DNA of 64,000 nucleotides from Mycobacterium kyogaense (GCF_003254575.1 NZ_QJUA01000024.1:1-64000); one strand, 5' to 3'; positions 19,355 to 28,567 are shown, counted from the stretch's first letter. The notes: generated by a model not told the origin, from the sequence alone. A program made the numbers and translations.

Positions 19355-20565
19355 GAGCTGTAGGCCGAGTTCTCTTCGACGTAGGCGTGCGACAGGTCGG
19401 TGGTGCGGATCGAGGCCGAGGCGGCGCCGACCCCCAGATCCACCGTGACCACGATGTCCTCACCCGTCAGATCGACGTCGCGCGCGCCCGGCGCCCCCAC
19501 GCTGTCCACACAGACCGGAAAGCCGTTGAACGACACGGTGATGCGATCGGCATCCAGCGGAACCGGCGCCATACCCACGGCGGCCAGTACCCGGCCCCAG
19601 TTGGCGTCCGAGCCGAACAGCGCGGTCTTGACCAGGCTGTCGCGAGCGATCACCCGCGCAGCGGTCACCGCGTCATCCTCGGTTTCCGCACCGGTGACGG
19701 TGATGAGAATTCGCTTGGTCACGCCTTCGGCGTCGGCCTGCAGTTGGGCGCACAGGTCCTCACAGACCGCGAGCACCGCGGCATCGAGATCGTCCTGACT
19801 CGGCGTGACCTCACTGGCCCCCGACGACAACAGCAGCACGGTGTCGTTGGTGGAGCAGCTGCCGTCGACGTCGAGGCGATCGAAGGTGGCCGCGGTCGCG
19901 CGACGCAGCGCACGGTCGAGCGCAGCGGCATCGGCGACGGCGTCGGTGGTCAGCACGCACAGCATCGTGGCCAGCGACGGCGCCAGCATGCCCGCACCCT
20001 TGGCCATACCACCGACGGTCCAGCGGTCCTGATGGTGCAGCGCAACCTGTTTGGGCACCGTGTCCGTGGTCATGATGGCCCGAGCGGCCTCCTCCCCACC
20101 GGTGAGGCCGCCGGCCATCTCGTGCACGATCTCGGTGACGCCGGCGCGCACCTTGTCCATCGGGAGGCGATCACCGATCAGGCCGGTCGAGCACACGGCG
20201 ACCTCGATCGCCCCTGTCTCGGTGCCCCAGTCCGACAGTGCCGCGGCGACGGCTTCCGCGGTCGCATGCGTGTCCTGGAAACCGGCCGGGCCCGTGCAGG
20301 CGTTGGCGCCCCCGGAGTTGAGGATCGCCGCGCGTAGCCGACCGGTGGTGAGCACCTGCGTCGACCACAGCACCGGCGCGGCCTTGATCTTGTTGCGGGT
20401 GAACACCCCGGCCGCGGCGTGATCGGGTCCCTCGTTGAACACCAGGGCGAGGTCGAGCGCGCCGGATGCCTTGATACCGGCGGCGATTCCGGTCGCCCGG
20501 AATCCGGCGGGCGCGGTCACCCCCTGCGTGCGCAGCAGCCGGGCGCTGTCAGCCAGATCGGTCAC
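19351..20565 (-). CDS. argJ: glutamate N-acetyltransferase / amino-acid acetyltransferase
   Basis: This bifunctional enzyme recycles acetyl groups between acetylornithine and glutamate. The 404-residue precursor has KGAGMLAPSLATMLCVLTTD, where self-cleavage before the Thr of ATML gives alpha and beta chains with a catalytic N-terminal Thr. Its start overlaps argC and its stop overlaps argB, each by 4 bp. An argJ of this kind means the pathway is cyclic. Confidence 0.97.
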   Translation of the reverse strand: MTDLADSARLLRTQGVTAPAGFRATGIAAGIKASGALDLALVFNEGPDHAAAGVFTRNKIKAAPVLWSTQVLTTGRLRAAILNSGGANACTGPAGFQDTHATAEAVAAALSDWGTETGAIEVAVCSTGLIGDRLPMDKVRAGVTEIVHEMAGGLTGGEEAARAIMTTDTVPKQVALHHQDRWTVGGMAKGAGMLAPSLATMLCVLTTDAVADAAALDRALRRATAATFDRLDVDGSCSTNDTVLLLSSGASEVTPSQDDLDAAVLAVCEDLCAQLQADAEGVTKRILITVTGAETEDDAVTAARVIARDSLVKTALFGSDANWGRVLAAVGMAPVPLDADRITVSFNGFPVCVDSVGAPGARDVDLTGEDIVVTVDLGVGAASASIRTTDLSHAYVEENSAYSS

Positions 20566-21599
20566 GGAGCCACCCCCACAGTCGTCAGTCCATCGGTCTC
20601 GGTCCAGCCCAGCGCGAGGTTCATCGACTGCACCGCCGCGCCGGCGGTGCCCTTGACCAGATTGTCGATCGCGGCGATCGCGATGAAGGTCTGCGCATCG
20701 GTGTCGACGGCGATGCCGAGCTGGGCTGCGTTGCCGCCGACGACGGCCCCGGTCTGCGGCAACCGACCTTCAGGCAGCAGGTACACGAAAGGTTCGGCGT
20801 CGTAGGCCTTTTCGTAGACCGCACGCAGGTCGGACAGCGAAGCCTGGGTGCGCGCTGTGCATGTGGCCAGGATGCCGCGGGCGGTCGGGATCAGCACCGG
20901 GGTGAACGACACGGTGACGTCCGCACCGCCGGCGACTGCGGTCAGGCCCTGGGCGATCTCGGGAGTGTGCCGGTGCTTGCCGCCCACGTTGTACGCCCGC
21001 GCCGAGCCGATCACCTCGGCGGCCAGCAGGTCGACTTTCGCGGCGCGGCCCGCACCCGAGGTACCGCTGACCGCGACGACGGTCACGGCCGGCTCGACGA
21101 GTCCGGCCGCCACCGCCGGCCACAACGCCAGCAGGGCGGCGGTCGGGTAGCAGCCCGGCACGGCGATCCGGGTGGCGCCGCGCAACCGCTCGCGGGCGCC
21201 GGGCAGCTCGGGCAGTCCGTAGGGCCAACTGCCCGCGTGCTCGGAGCCGTAGAACCGCTCCCACGCGGCGGCGTCGGTGAGCCGGAAGTCCGCGCCGCAG
21301 TCGATGATCACGGTGTCGGGACCGAGCTGCTCGGCCAACGCGGCGGAGTGGCCGTGCGGCAACCCCAGGAACACGACGTCATGGCCCGCCAGCACCTCGA
21401 CGTCGGTGGGCTCGAGGACCCGATCAGCGAGCGGCAGAAGATGTGGGTGGTGTTCGGCGACGGTGGTTCCGGCACTCGCTGCCGCGGTGAGGGCGCCCAG
21501 GGTCAGCGTGCCCTGCGCGTATGCGGGGTGCCCGAGCAGCAGCCGAAGGATCTCTCCTCCGGCGTATCCACTGGCTCCGGCCACGGCGACGGACGTCAT
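20562..21599 (-). CDS. argC: N-acetyl-gamma-glutamyl-phosphate reductase
   Basis: This NADPH-dependent enzyme makes the semialdehyde in arginine synthesis. The 345-residue protein has the nucleotide-binding start VAVAGASGYAGGE and the active-site Cys in RIAVPGCYPTAALLAL. It is the first gene of the operon. The ATG has AAGGA about 8 bp upstream, and a dyad that looks like an ArgR site reaches into that region. In M. tuberculosis a PE_PGRS gene lies upstream; here pheT is only 54 bp away. Confidence 0.97.
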   Translation of the reverse strand: MTSVAVAGASGYAGGEILRLLLGHPAYAQGTLTLGALTAAASAGTTVAEHHPHLLPLADRVLEPTDVEVLAGHDVVFLGLPHGHSAALAEQLGPDTVIIDCGADFRLTDAAAWERFYGSEHAGSWPYGLPELPGARERLRGATRIAVPGCYPTAALLALWPAVAAGLVEPAVTVVAVSGTSGAGRAAKVDLLAAEVIGSARAYNVGGKHRHTPEIAQGLTAVAGGADVTVSFTPVLIPTARGILATCTARTQASLSDLRAVYEKAYDAEPFVYLLPEGRLPQTGAVVGGNAAQLGIAVDTDAQTFIAIAAIDNLVKGTAGAAVQSMNLALGWTETDGLTTVGVAP

Positions 21600-21609
21600 G
21601 TCACGATCC

Positions 21610-21635
21610 TTGCATGCTTATGCAGGAACATGCAA
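21610..21635. promoter_or_regulatory. putative ArgR operator before argC
   Basis: TTGCATG (21610-21616) and CATGCAA (21629-21635) form a perfect 7-bp inverted repeat. A third ATGCA (21620-21624) lies between them. The dyad ends about 10 nt before the argC ATG and touches the ribosome site. Mycobacterial ARG boxes are known to lie before argC, and argR is in this operon. The exact consensus match is not checked. Confidence 0.6.
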
Positions 21636-21653
21636 ATTCATTATTGAGCCTGG

Positions 21654-24155
21654 TCAGCGCCGCTGCTGGGCACCCACAGCGCTAGCCGCTGCGGCCACCG
21701 CGGCGTCGCGCGCCGCGCTGGCCTCGTCCTCGGTCAGCGTCCGGTCGTCGGCGCGGAAGCGCAGCGCCAGCGCCAGCGACTTGCGCCCCTCGCCGACCTG
21801 CGGTCCGGCGTAGACATCGAAGAGCCGGACGTCTTCGAGCAGCTCGCCGGCGCCGTCGCGCACCGCGTCGACGACCCGCTGTGCCGGCACCTCCTCGTCG
21901 ACGACGAGCGCGACGTCCTGGAACACGGCGGGGAACGGCGAGACGCGCGGAGCAGGTAGCAGCTCGGTGATCGGCACCGCGTCGAGGTCCACTTCCAGCG
22001 CACAGGTGCCCTTGGGCAGGCCCGAGCGTTCGATGACCGCGGGGTGTAGCTGACCGGCGTGGCCGACGACCGTGTCCCCCAGGCAGATCGCGGCACACCG
22101 GCCGGGATGCCACGGCAGGTACTCGACGCTGCGCAGCGTGAACTCCACGCCGGCGGCCCGCCCGATGATCCGGACCGCCTCGAACGCGTCGAACGGCTCG
22201 ACCGGCCGTCCGGGACCCCACGGGCCTGCGGGCTCGCGCAACCCGGCCAGCACCGCACCGACGTGCTGCGGCTGGCGCGGCAGCGACGCGTCCAAAGTGG
22301 CGATCTCGTCATCGGTGGGGCGACGGTCGGTGGGGATGCGGTCGACCGCGCGGGTCGTGGTGGTGGGTTCGACGACCTGCGCGAGCGCGAACAGCGCCGC
22401 GTCGGTGGCACCGCGGGAGACGTTGCGGCTCAACGCTTCCAGCAGGCCGGGCAGCAGTGTGGTGGCCAGCGCCGGGCGGTCGGACTCCAACGGATTGAGC
22501 ACCCGGGTGGTGTGCCGGCGCGGGTCGTCGGCCGGCAGCCCCCACTGGTCGAAGATTCCTGCGGGCAGGAACGGCGTCGGAAGAATCTCCACGAAGCCGC
22601 CGAGCGCCAGGGCTGTGCCGATTGCCCGGCGCCGCCTCTGCGCCGGTGTCAGACCGCGGCCGGCGGGAGCGGCGGGCAGCACCGACGGGACGACATCGAG
22701 GCCCTCGAGCCGCATGACCTCTTCGACCAGGTCCGCCGGCTCACGCAGATCAGGACGCCAGCTGGGCGGTACGGCGGTGAGCTCGTCACCGTCGACGGTG
22801 ACCGACGCGCCGATCTGCGTCAGCCGCCGCTGCGCGGTCCCGGGTGCGTACTCGACCCCGGCCATCCGGTCGGGCAGGCCGACGGGCATGCGGACCGGCG
22901 CCGGCGACCAGTCCTCGCGGGGCGGCTCGCCCCGCCAGTCGGTGAGCGTGGGTTGCACGGTGCCGCCGGCGATCTCGGCGAGCAGCGCGGCTCCCCTGTC
23001 GAGCGCGGCGACCGAGATCGCCGGGTCGACGGTGCGTTCGTAGCGGCGACCCGCTTCGCTGTGCAGTCGGAGCCGGCGCTGGGTGCGCGACACCGCGGCC
23101 GGATCCCAGACCGCGGCCTCGAGCAGGACGTCGGTGGTGCTGTCGCGGACCTCGGTGGTGCCGGCGCCCATGACGCCGCCGATCGCAGCAGTCGCGGCAT
23201 CGTCGACGATCAGGACGTCGGCCGGATCGAGCCGACGCTCGACGTCGTCGAGCGTGACGACGGTCTCCCCCGGCTCGGCGAACCGCACCCGGAAGCCTCC
23301 GTCGATCAGGCTGCGATCGTGCGCGTGCATCGGGTGGCCGAGTTCGAGCATGACGTAGTTGGTCACGTCGACGGCCGGTGAGATCGCGCGAATCCCACTG
23401 AGCAGCAGGCGCCGTCGCAGCCACCACGGCGAGACCGCCGCCGGGTCGATACCGGTGACCGGACGCAGTGCGAAACGCTGCACACCGGCGGCGGGATCGA
23501 TCGTGACCGGCAGCGCATCACCCTCGCTGGGGAGGCCGGGAACCTCGAGCGCCGGATCGACGTAGTCGAGGTCGTAGGCGTTGGCGATCTCGCGGGCCAT
23601 GCCACGCACCGACAGGCAGTAGCCGCGGTCCGGGGTGATCGCGAGGTGGAACACCACGTCGTCGAGCCCGAGCACCTCGTGGGCGGAGTCGCCCGGTGCA
23701 GCGGTGCCCGGCGGGAGGACCATGATGCCGGAGTGGTCGGCGCCGAGGTTGAGCTCGGCCGACGAGCAGATCATGCCGTCGGAGGTGCGGCCGTAGGTCT
23801 TTCGGGTGGCGATCGTGAACTCGCCAGGCAGCACAGTGCCGGGCAGAGCCACCACGACCAGGTCGCCGACTGCGAAGTTGGTTGCTCCGCAGACGATGTC
23901 GCGCGGCTCGCCGTCCACGTTCTGTGAGCCGACGTCGACCTTGACCGCCCTGATGGGCTTCTTGAACTCGGTGAGTTCCTCGATCGATTCGACCCGTCCG
24001 ATGGTCAGCGGACCGCGTACGGGTCCGACCGGGATGATCTCCTCGACCTCGTGACCGATCCGGATCAATGTCTGCTCGAGCTCTTCGGGGGTCACGTCCC
24101 AGCCTGGAGCCCCGGCTGCCACGACGTCGCGCAGCCAGCTGTAGGGAAGACGCAT
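21654..24155 (-). CDS. pheT: phenylalanyl-tRNA synthetase beta subunit
   Basis: This is the large subunit of the (alpha-beta)2 enzyme that charges tRNA-Phe. The 833-residue protein starts MRLPYSWLRDVV, then has a tRNA-binding OB domain (about 45-155) and B3/B4 editing and B5 domains. A catalytic-like core follows, and the C-terminal anticodon-binding (FDX-ACB) domain starts near residue 740 (RVSPFPAVFQDVALVVDEEV). Its ATG shares a base with the pheS stop (TGATG). No defects are seen. Confidence 0.96.
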   Translation of the reverse strand: MRLPYSWLRDVVAAGAPGWDVTPEELEQTLIRIGHEVEEIIPVGPVRGPLTIGRVESIEELTEFKKPIRAVKVDVGSQNVDGEPRDIVCGATNFAVGDLVVVALPGTVLPGEFTIATRKTYGRTSDGMICSSAELNLGADHSGIMVLPPGTAAPGDSAHEVLGLDDVVFHLAITPDRGYCLSVRGMAREIANAYDLDYVDPALEVPGLPSEGDALPVTIDPAAGVQRFALRPVTGIDPAAVSPWWLRRRLLLSGIRAISPAVDVTNYVMLELGHPMHAHDRSLIDGGFRVRFAEPGETVVTLDDVERRLDPADVLIVDDAATAAIGGVMGAGTTEVRDSTTDVLLEAAVWDPAAVSRTQRRLRLHSEAGRRYERTVDPAISVAALDRGAALLAEIAGGTVQPTLTDWRGEPPREDWSPAPVRMPVGLPDRMAGVEYAPGTAQRRLTQIGASVTVDGDELTAVPPSWRPDLREPADLVEEVMRLEGLDVVPSVLPAAPAGRGLTPAQRRRRAIGTALALGGFVEILPTPFLPAGIFDQWGLPADDPRRHTTRVLNPLESDRPALATTLLPGLLEALSRNVSRGATDAALFALAQVVEPTTTTRAVDRIPTDRRPTDDEIATLDASLPRQPQHVGAVLAGLREPAGPWGPGRPVEPFDAFEAVRIIGRAAGVEFTLRSVEYLPWHPGRCAAICLGDTVVGHAGQLHPAVIERSGLPKGTCALEVDLDAVPITELLPAPRVSPFPAVFQDVALVVDEEVPAQRVVDAVRDGAGELLEDVRLFDVYAGPQVGEGRKSLALALRFRADDRTLTEDEASAARDAAVAAAASAVGAQQRR

Positions 24156-25198
24156 CAGGCGCCCACCCCGAACGGCAGTGAGAAGCGCACGTCACCTTCG
24201 ACCATGTCGCGCATGTCCGGGATGCCGTTGCGGAACTGCAGAGTGCGCTCCAAACCCATGCCGAACGCAAAGCCGGAGTACTCGTCGGGGTCGATCCCAC
24301 ACGCGCGCAACACATTCGGGTTCACCATGCCGCAGCCGCCCCATTCGACCCAGCCGGGTCCACCCTTCTTGTCGGGGAACCACACGTCGACCTCGGCCGA
24401 CGGTTCGGTGAACGGGAAGAAGTGCGGCCGCAGCCGGGTCCGGCCCTGCGGCCCGAACTGCGCGCGCGCGAACGCGTCCAGCGTGCCGCGCAGGTTCGCC
24501 ATGGTCAGTCCTTTGTCGACGGCCAGTCCCTCCACCTGGTGGAAGACCGGTGTGTGGGTGGCGTCGAGTTCGTCGGTGCGGAAGGTTCGTCCGATCGAGA
24601 CGATGTAGACCGGCAGCTCACGGTCGAGCAGGGCACGGATCTGCACCGGGGAGGTGTGGGTGCGCAGCACCTGACGTGAGCCGTCGGGCGCCACCTGGAA
24701 GGTGTCCTGTTCGCTGCGGGCGGGGTGGTCGGGCGGGAAGTTCAACGCGTCGAAGTTGAACTGCTCGGTCTCGACTTCCGGGCCCTCGGCCAGCTCCCAC
24801 CCCATCGCGACGAAGGTGTCGGCGACGTGCTCGGCCAGCAGCGTGATCGGGTGTCGGGCCCCGATCGGCTGACGCGTCGAGGGCAGCGTCACGTCGATGC
24901 GTTCTGCGACCAGTACCGCGGCGTCGCGTTCGGCGCGCAGCGCAGCCAGCCGCTCGTCGTAGGCGCTCTGCGCGGCGGTCCGTGCGACGTTGACCCGCTT
25001 GCCCGCCTCGGCCCGCTCGGTCTTGGGCAGGGCGCCCAGAGCCTGGCGGGCCAGCGCGATCGGCGACCGGTCACCGAGGTGGTCGGTCTTCGCGCGAGCC
25101 AGGTCGTCGAGGGTCGCCGCGTCGGCGAAAGCGCGAGCGGCTGCGTTGACCGCATCGGTCAACGCGTCGTCGGTGAGGTTCCCTGGCTGATCAGCCAC
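24155..25198 (-). CDS. pheS: phenylalanyl-tRNA synthetase alpha subunit
   Basis: This is the catalytic alpha subunit, 347 residues. An N-terminal coiled coil is followed by class II motifs: motif 2 around VYIVSIGRTFRTDELDATHTP and motif 3 ending in FAFGMGLERTLQFR. The GTG start at 25198 lies 6 nt behind a perfect TATGAT -10, so the mRNA is probably leaderless and has no attenuator. pheT follows with a 1-base overlap. Confidence 0.96.
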   Translation of the reverse strand: MADQPGNLTDDALTDAVNAAARAFADAATLDDLARAKTDHLGDRSPIALARQALGALPKTERAEAGKRVNVARTAAQSAYDERLAALRAERDAAVLVAERIDVTLPSTRQPIGARHPITLLAEHVADTFVAMGWELAEGPEVETEQFNFDALNFPPDHPARSEQDTFQVAPDGSRQVLRTHTSPVQIRALLDRELPVYIVSIGRTFRTDELDATHTPVFHQVEGLAVDKGLTMANLRGTLDAFARAQFGPQGRTRLRPHFFPFTEPSAEVDVWFPDKKGGPGWVEWGGCGMVNPNVLRACGIDPDEYSGFAFGMGLERTLQFRNGIPDMRDMVEGDVRFSLPFGVGA

Positions 25199-25204
25199 CC
25201 GGCG

Positions 25205-25229
25205 ATCATAGGCGATGGCGCGTTACCCT
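25205..25229. promoter_or_regulatory. divergent leaderless promoters of pheS and the FMN gene
   Basis: On the minus strand TATGAT (25205-25210) lies 6 nt before the pheS GTG. On the plus strand TACCCT (25224-25229) lies 6 nt before GTG 25236. The two genes thus face away from each other across 37 bp, with both -10 elements inside. No clear -35 is seen on either side. Confidence 0.65.
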
Positions 25230-25235
25230 CACGCC

Positions 25236-26819
25236 GTGGTGATCCGGCCGCTGGTGATCGCAGGAATCTGGCTGCTCGCGGTGGGCGCGGTGGCGCTGAC
25301 CGTGCTCGCGCACGCAGGGTGGGGCGTCGCGGCGGCGGTGCTGCTGGGGCTCGCCCTGCTCGGTTCGTGGGACCTGATCCAGCGCCGGCACACGATCCTT
25401 CGGCTGTACCCGATCCTGGGCCACGTGCGGTTCCTGATGGAGATGATCCGCCCGGAGATCCGGCAGTACTTCATCGAGTCGAACATCGAGGCGACACCGT
25501 TCGACCGGGAGACGCGGGATCTGGTGTACGAACGCGCCAAGGGCACCAAGAGTGACGAACCCTTCGGCACCGAGCGCGACGTCACCGCGCTCGGCTACGA
25601 GTTCCTGCGCCATTCACTGCGTGCACGATTCGCCGACGACCTCGATCCGCGGGTCCGTCTCGGCGGCCCGGACTGCACGCAGCCCTACGACATCGCGCTG
25701 CTCAACGTCTCCGCGATGAGTTTCGGCGCGCTGTCGGCCAACGCGATCAGAGCACTGAACACGGGCGCGGCGCGCGGCGGCTTCGCCCACGACACCGGCG
25801 AGGGTGGGATCAGCCCCTACCACCTTGCCGGCGGCGGCGATCTGATCTGGGAGATCGGGTCGGGATACTTCGGGTGCCGGGATGCCGACGGGCGCTTCGA
25901 CGCCGCCCAGTTCGCGGAGAAGGCCGCGCTTCCCGCGGTGAAAGCCATCTCGATCAAGCTGTCCCAGGGCGCCAAGCCCGGACTCGGTGGCGTGCTGCCG
26001 GGCGCGAAGGTCAGCGCCGAGATCGCCGAGACCCGCGGAGTCCCGGTGGGGCGCACCGTCGTGTCCCCTCCCGCGCACACCGCATTCGGCACGCCGGTGG
26101 AGTTCGCGCACTTCATCGCGGCGCTGCGGCGCGCCTCCGGCGGTAAGCCCGTCGGTTTCAAACTGTGCGTCGGCGCCCGCACCGAGTTCCTGTCGCTGTG
26201 CAAGGGATTCCTGGCCACCGGGATCACGCCCGATTTCGTGATCGTCGACGGCGCCGAGGGCGGAACCGGTGCCGCCCCACAGGAATTCGAGGACCACGTC
26301 GGGATGCCGTTGACCGAGGGCCTGATGCTGGTGCACAACTGCCTCGTCGGCACCGGGCTGCGGGATCGGGTCGCTGTCGGCGCCTCGGGCAAGGTGGCGA
26401 GCGGGGTCGACATCGTCAGCCGGGTCTGCCAGGGCGCAGATTTCACGATGGCCGCGCGCGCGATGATGTTCGCGGTCGGCTGCATCCAGGCGCTCAAGTG
26501 CCACACCAATCGCTGCCCGACGGGTGTGGCGACCCAGGATCCGGCCCGTGGCCGTGCCCTCGACGTCGCCGACAAGGCCGCCCGGGTGGTCAACTTCCAG
26601 CGCGCCACCGTCGCCAGCGCCGCACAGATCGTGGCCTCCATGGGGCTCGAGGGCTTCGACGAGCTGTCTCCGGCCATGCTGAACCGCCGCATCGAAGGGC
26701 AGCGCACCAACACCTACGCCGAGGTCTACGAGTGGCTGGCACCCGGGGAGCTGCTCGGGGATCCGCCGCAGTCCTGGCGTTCGGACTGGATCACCTCGTC
26801 CGCTGACGAGTTCGTGTGA
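25236..26819 (+). CDS. FMN-binding glutamate synthase-like membrane protein
   Basis: This protein of about 527 residues begins with two hydrophobic helices. A glutamate-synthase central/FMN domain of the GltB2 type follows, with MSFGALSANAIRALNTGA, GEGGISPYH, DGAEGGTGAAP and a C-x-T-x-R-C-P segment (CHTNRCPTGVAT). It lacks the amidotransferase domain of true GltB. Such stand-alone proteins are common; their substrate is unknown. I chose GTG 25236 because of the TACCCT -10 just before it; ATG 25215 is the alternative. Its 3' end overlaps the convergent gene by 94 bp. Confidence 0.88.
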   Translation: MVIRPLVIAGIWLLAVGAVALTVLAHAGWGVAAAVLLGLALLGSWDLIQRRHTILRLYPILGHVRFLMEMIRPEIRQYFIESNIEATPFDRETRDLVYERAKGTKSDEPFGTERDVTALGYEFLRHSLRARFADDLDPRVRLGGPDCTQPYDIALLNVSAMSFGALSANAIRALNTGAARGGFAHDTGEGGISPYHLAGGGDLIWEIGSGYFGCRDADGRFDAAQFAEKAALPAVKAISIKLSQGAKPGLGGVLPGAKVSAEIAETRGVPVGRTVVSPPAHTAFGTPVEFAHFIAALRRASGGKPVGFKLCVGARTEFLSLCKGFLATGITPDFVIVDGAEGGTGAAPQEFEDHVGMPLTEGLMLVHNCLVGTGLRDRVAVGASGKVASGVDIVSRVCQGADFTMAARAMMFAVGCIQALKCHTNRCPTGVATQDPARGRALDVADKAARVVNFQRATVASAAQIVASMGLEGFDELSPAMLNRRIEGQRTNTYAEVYEWLAPGELLGDPPQSWRSDWITSSADEFV

Positions 26820-27577
26820 GAGCCGTGCCGCAGACGTTCGATGCCGGCGGCGGCGAGTGCGCCCGCGGTGCCCCACGCGCCGCCCTCGATGACGCCGACC
26901 AAACCGTCGGCGAGCATCAGGAACGCGAACGCCGACCCCACGCACAGCAGCGCTGCCGTGGGCGCCGTCCAGCGCGCAGGTGCGCGGAACCGCGTCGAGA
27001 CGACCATGCCCAGACCCAGCGCCACCACGTGCCCGACGTCGGTGAACCCGCCGCCACCGGTCACCACGACCACCGCGGCCGCACTCCAGAACCCGATCCA
27101 CGCCGCGCGCCATCGCGCGGGTAGCGCCGCGGTCAGCACCCCGACCACCGCCATCGCGCCGTAGCTCATGCCGACATCGGACGCGCGCGCGATCGACGCC
27201 GACAGCCATTCGAGTTTGACAGCGGCGACCAGTCCCACGGCCACCAGCAGCGTCGCCCCGACGTGGCCGGTCGCGAACATAAGCGCGGTCCGGCTACCGC
27301 CGAGGGTCAGCTCGGCCACCAGGAGCAGGCAGACCAGGCCGGGCAGCCACAGGTAGATCGGGCCGGCGTCGACGACGAAGGCGCTGCTGATCAGCGTGCC
27401 GAATCGGCCGCGGCTCAGGTTGTGCAGGTTCGTGCTGGCGTGCCGGATCAGCGCGTCGTGCATCGCCGGATCCATGCGCAGCATGGCCGCGGTGACCGCC
27501 GAGACCAGGACGGCATAGCTCAGCGTGAACCGCGCGCGGCGGAGGCCGACCAGCAATCCGGACTGCACCTCATCCAC
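26726..27577 (-). CDS. rhomboid-like membrane protein (Rv1648-like)
   Basis: This 283-residue protein has about six membrane helices. The segment GMSYGAMAVVG (Ser138) looks like the rhomboid GxSG helix, and GH at 182-183 could give the partner His; another GH lies at 104-105. This suggests an intramembrane serine protease fold, but activity is uncertain. The GTG start shares a base with the stop of the adenylate cyclase (TAGTG), so it is coupled to it. In M. tuberculosis Rv1647-Rv1648 have the same order. Confidence 0.8.
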   Translation of the reverse strand: MDEVQSGLLVGLRRARFTLSYAVLVSAVTAAMLRMDPAMHDALIRHASTNLHNLSRGRFGTLISSAFVVDAGPIYLWLPGLVCLLLVAELTLGGSRTALMFATGHVGATLLVAVGLVAAVKLEWLSASIARASDVGMSYGAMAVVGVLTAALPARWRAAWIGFWSAAAVVVVTGGGGFTDVGHVVALGLGMVVSTRFRAPARWTAPTAALLCVGSAFAFLMLADGLVGVIEGGAWGTAGALAAAGIERLRHGSHTNSSADEVIQSERQDCGGSPSSSPGASHS

Positions 27578-28422
27578 TATGCGCCGGGGGCTGCGCCGTT
27601 CTCGTCCTCGTTACCTGCGAACTGCCTGCGAGTTCTCACCCGGTACATCACGAAGTCGTCGGGTACGCCGTCCTGCTTGCCCGCGAACACGGGTTTCCGT
27701 AGCCGTTTGACGGTGACACCGAGACGGTCGAGCTCCTCCTCCGGGATGCGCTCCAGTGTCGCGGCCGAGACCACGAGCTCACCGCGCGTCGCGCGTTCCA
27801 TCACCCGCGCAGCCAGGTTGACGTCGATGCCCAACCAGTCCGCGCCGATCCGCTGTGGACGGCCGGTGTGCACCCCCACCCGCATGCGCGGGGTGTACCC
27901 GTCGAGCTCGACGGTCCTGATCGCCTCCCGGGCGGCCAGCACGGCACACAGTGCGGTCTGCGGATCGGCGAACACCGCCATCAGACCGTCGCCCATGCGT
28001 TTGACGATGTGTCCCCGTGCCTCCAGCAGCGGCGGTTCCACCACCTGCGCCACCCGGCGGAGCAACCGCAGCGTCGCATCGTCTCCGGCGCGCAGCGACC
28101 AGGCGGAGAAGCCGACGAGGTCGGTGAACACGAGCGTCACCTCGTCGTTGGCGGGCCGGCCCGACACCCGCTCCGTGAGGGCCTGCCACACCTGCAGAGC
28201 GCCGAGGCTCACTTCGCGGGTCAGTGCCTCGCGCTGCAGCAGCCGGTCAGCCGCGCGGGCGGCCGCGCGGGGCCTGCCCTCCCCTGCCGTCGAGAGCGGG
28301 TCGCCGAACTCGGGATCGCCCGGCAGTGCGCGGCGGGCTCGCCGCAGGAACGCGACGGCGCCGGCGTGGTGGTTGACCGTGTGCAGCCATCCCCGTGGCC
28401 CCGACGAGTCACTGTCCTCCAC
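27577..28422 (-). CDS. class III adenylate cyclase (Rv1647-like)
   Basis: This protein of about 281 residues ends in a class III nucleotide cyclase domain. TLVFTDLVGFSAWS carries the first metal Asp. VKRMGDGLMAVF has the adenine-type Lys and second metal Asp, and DWLGIDVNLAARVMERA the transition-state region. The N-terminal 110 residues are helical with no membrane segment, so the enzyme is cytosolic. The GTG at 28422 lies 7 nt behind TACGCT, a leaderless promoter; the open frame runs further to 28488. A cAMP-binding stress protein gene lies elsewhere in the window. Confidence 0.9.
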   Translation of the reverse strand: MEDSDSSGPRGWLHTVNHHAGAVAFLRRARRALPGDPEFGDPLSTAGEGRPRAAARAADRLLQREALTREVSLGALQVWQALTERVSGRPANDEVTLVFTDLVGFSAWSLRAGDDATLRLLRRVAQVVEPPLLEARGHIVKRMGDGLMAVFADPQTALCAVLAAREAIRTVELDGYTPRMRVGVHTGRPQRIGADWLGIDVNLAARVMERATRGELVVSAATLERIPEEELDRLGVTVKRLRKPVFAGKQDGVPDDFVMYRVRTRRQFAGNEDENGAAPGA

Positions 28423-28531
28423 AGCGGTCAGCGTAATCGGAGTGAATCGACGGCATCGAGAGGCTCTGAACGACCAGGTCACGCACACGCGACCGCCCGA
28501 TGGCGGTGGAGTAACAGCAAGAACCGAGCCA

Positions 28532-28561
28532 TAGACAACGGTCGTTGTCAGTCGTTAGCGT
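28532..28561 (+). promoter_or_regulatory. promoter and palindromic operator of the DUF2236 gene
   Basis: TAGACA (28532-28537) may be the -35 and TAGCGT (28556-28561) the -10, 18 bp apart. Between and over them lies GACAACG-GT-CGTTGTC (28534-28549), a perfect 7-bp-arm palindrome typical of TetR-type sites. The -10 ends 6 nt before ATG 28568, so the mRNA is probably leaderless. No regulator gene is adjacent. Confidence 0.65.
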
Positions 28562-28567
28562 GAGGTG

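Noticed and set aside
17310..19463. 717-residue frame that would fuse argD to an upstream segment
   Set aside because: The upstream part is argB read in the wrong frame. ATG 18485 overlaps the argB stop and gives the normal argD length.
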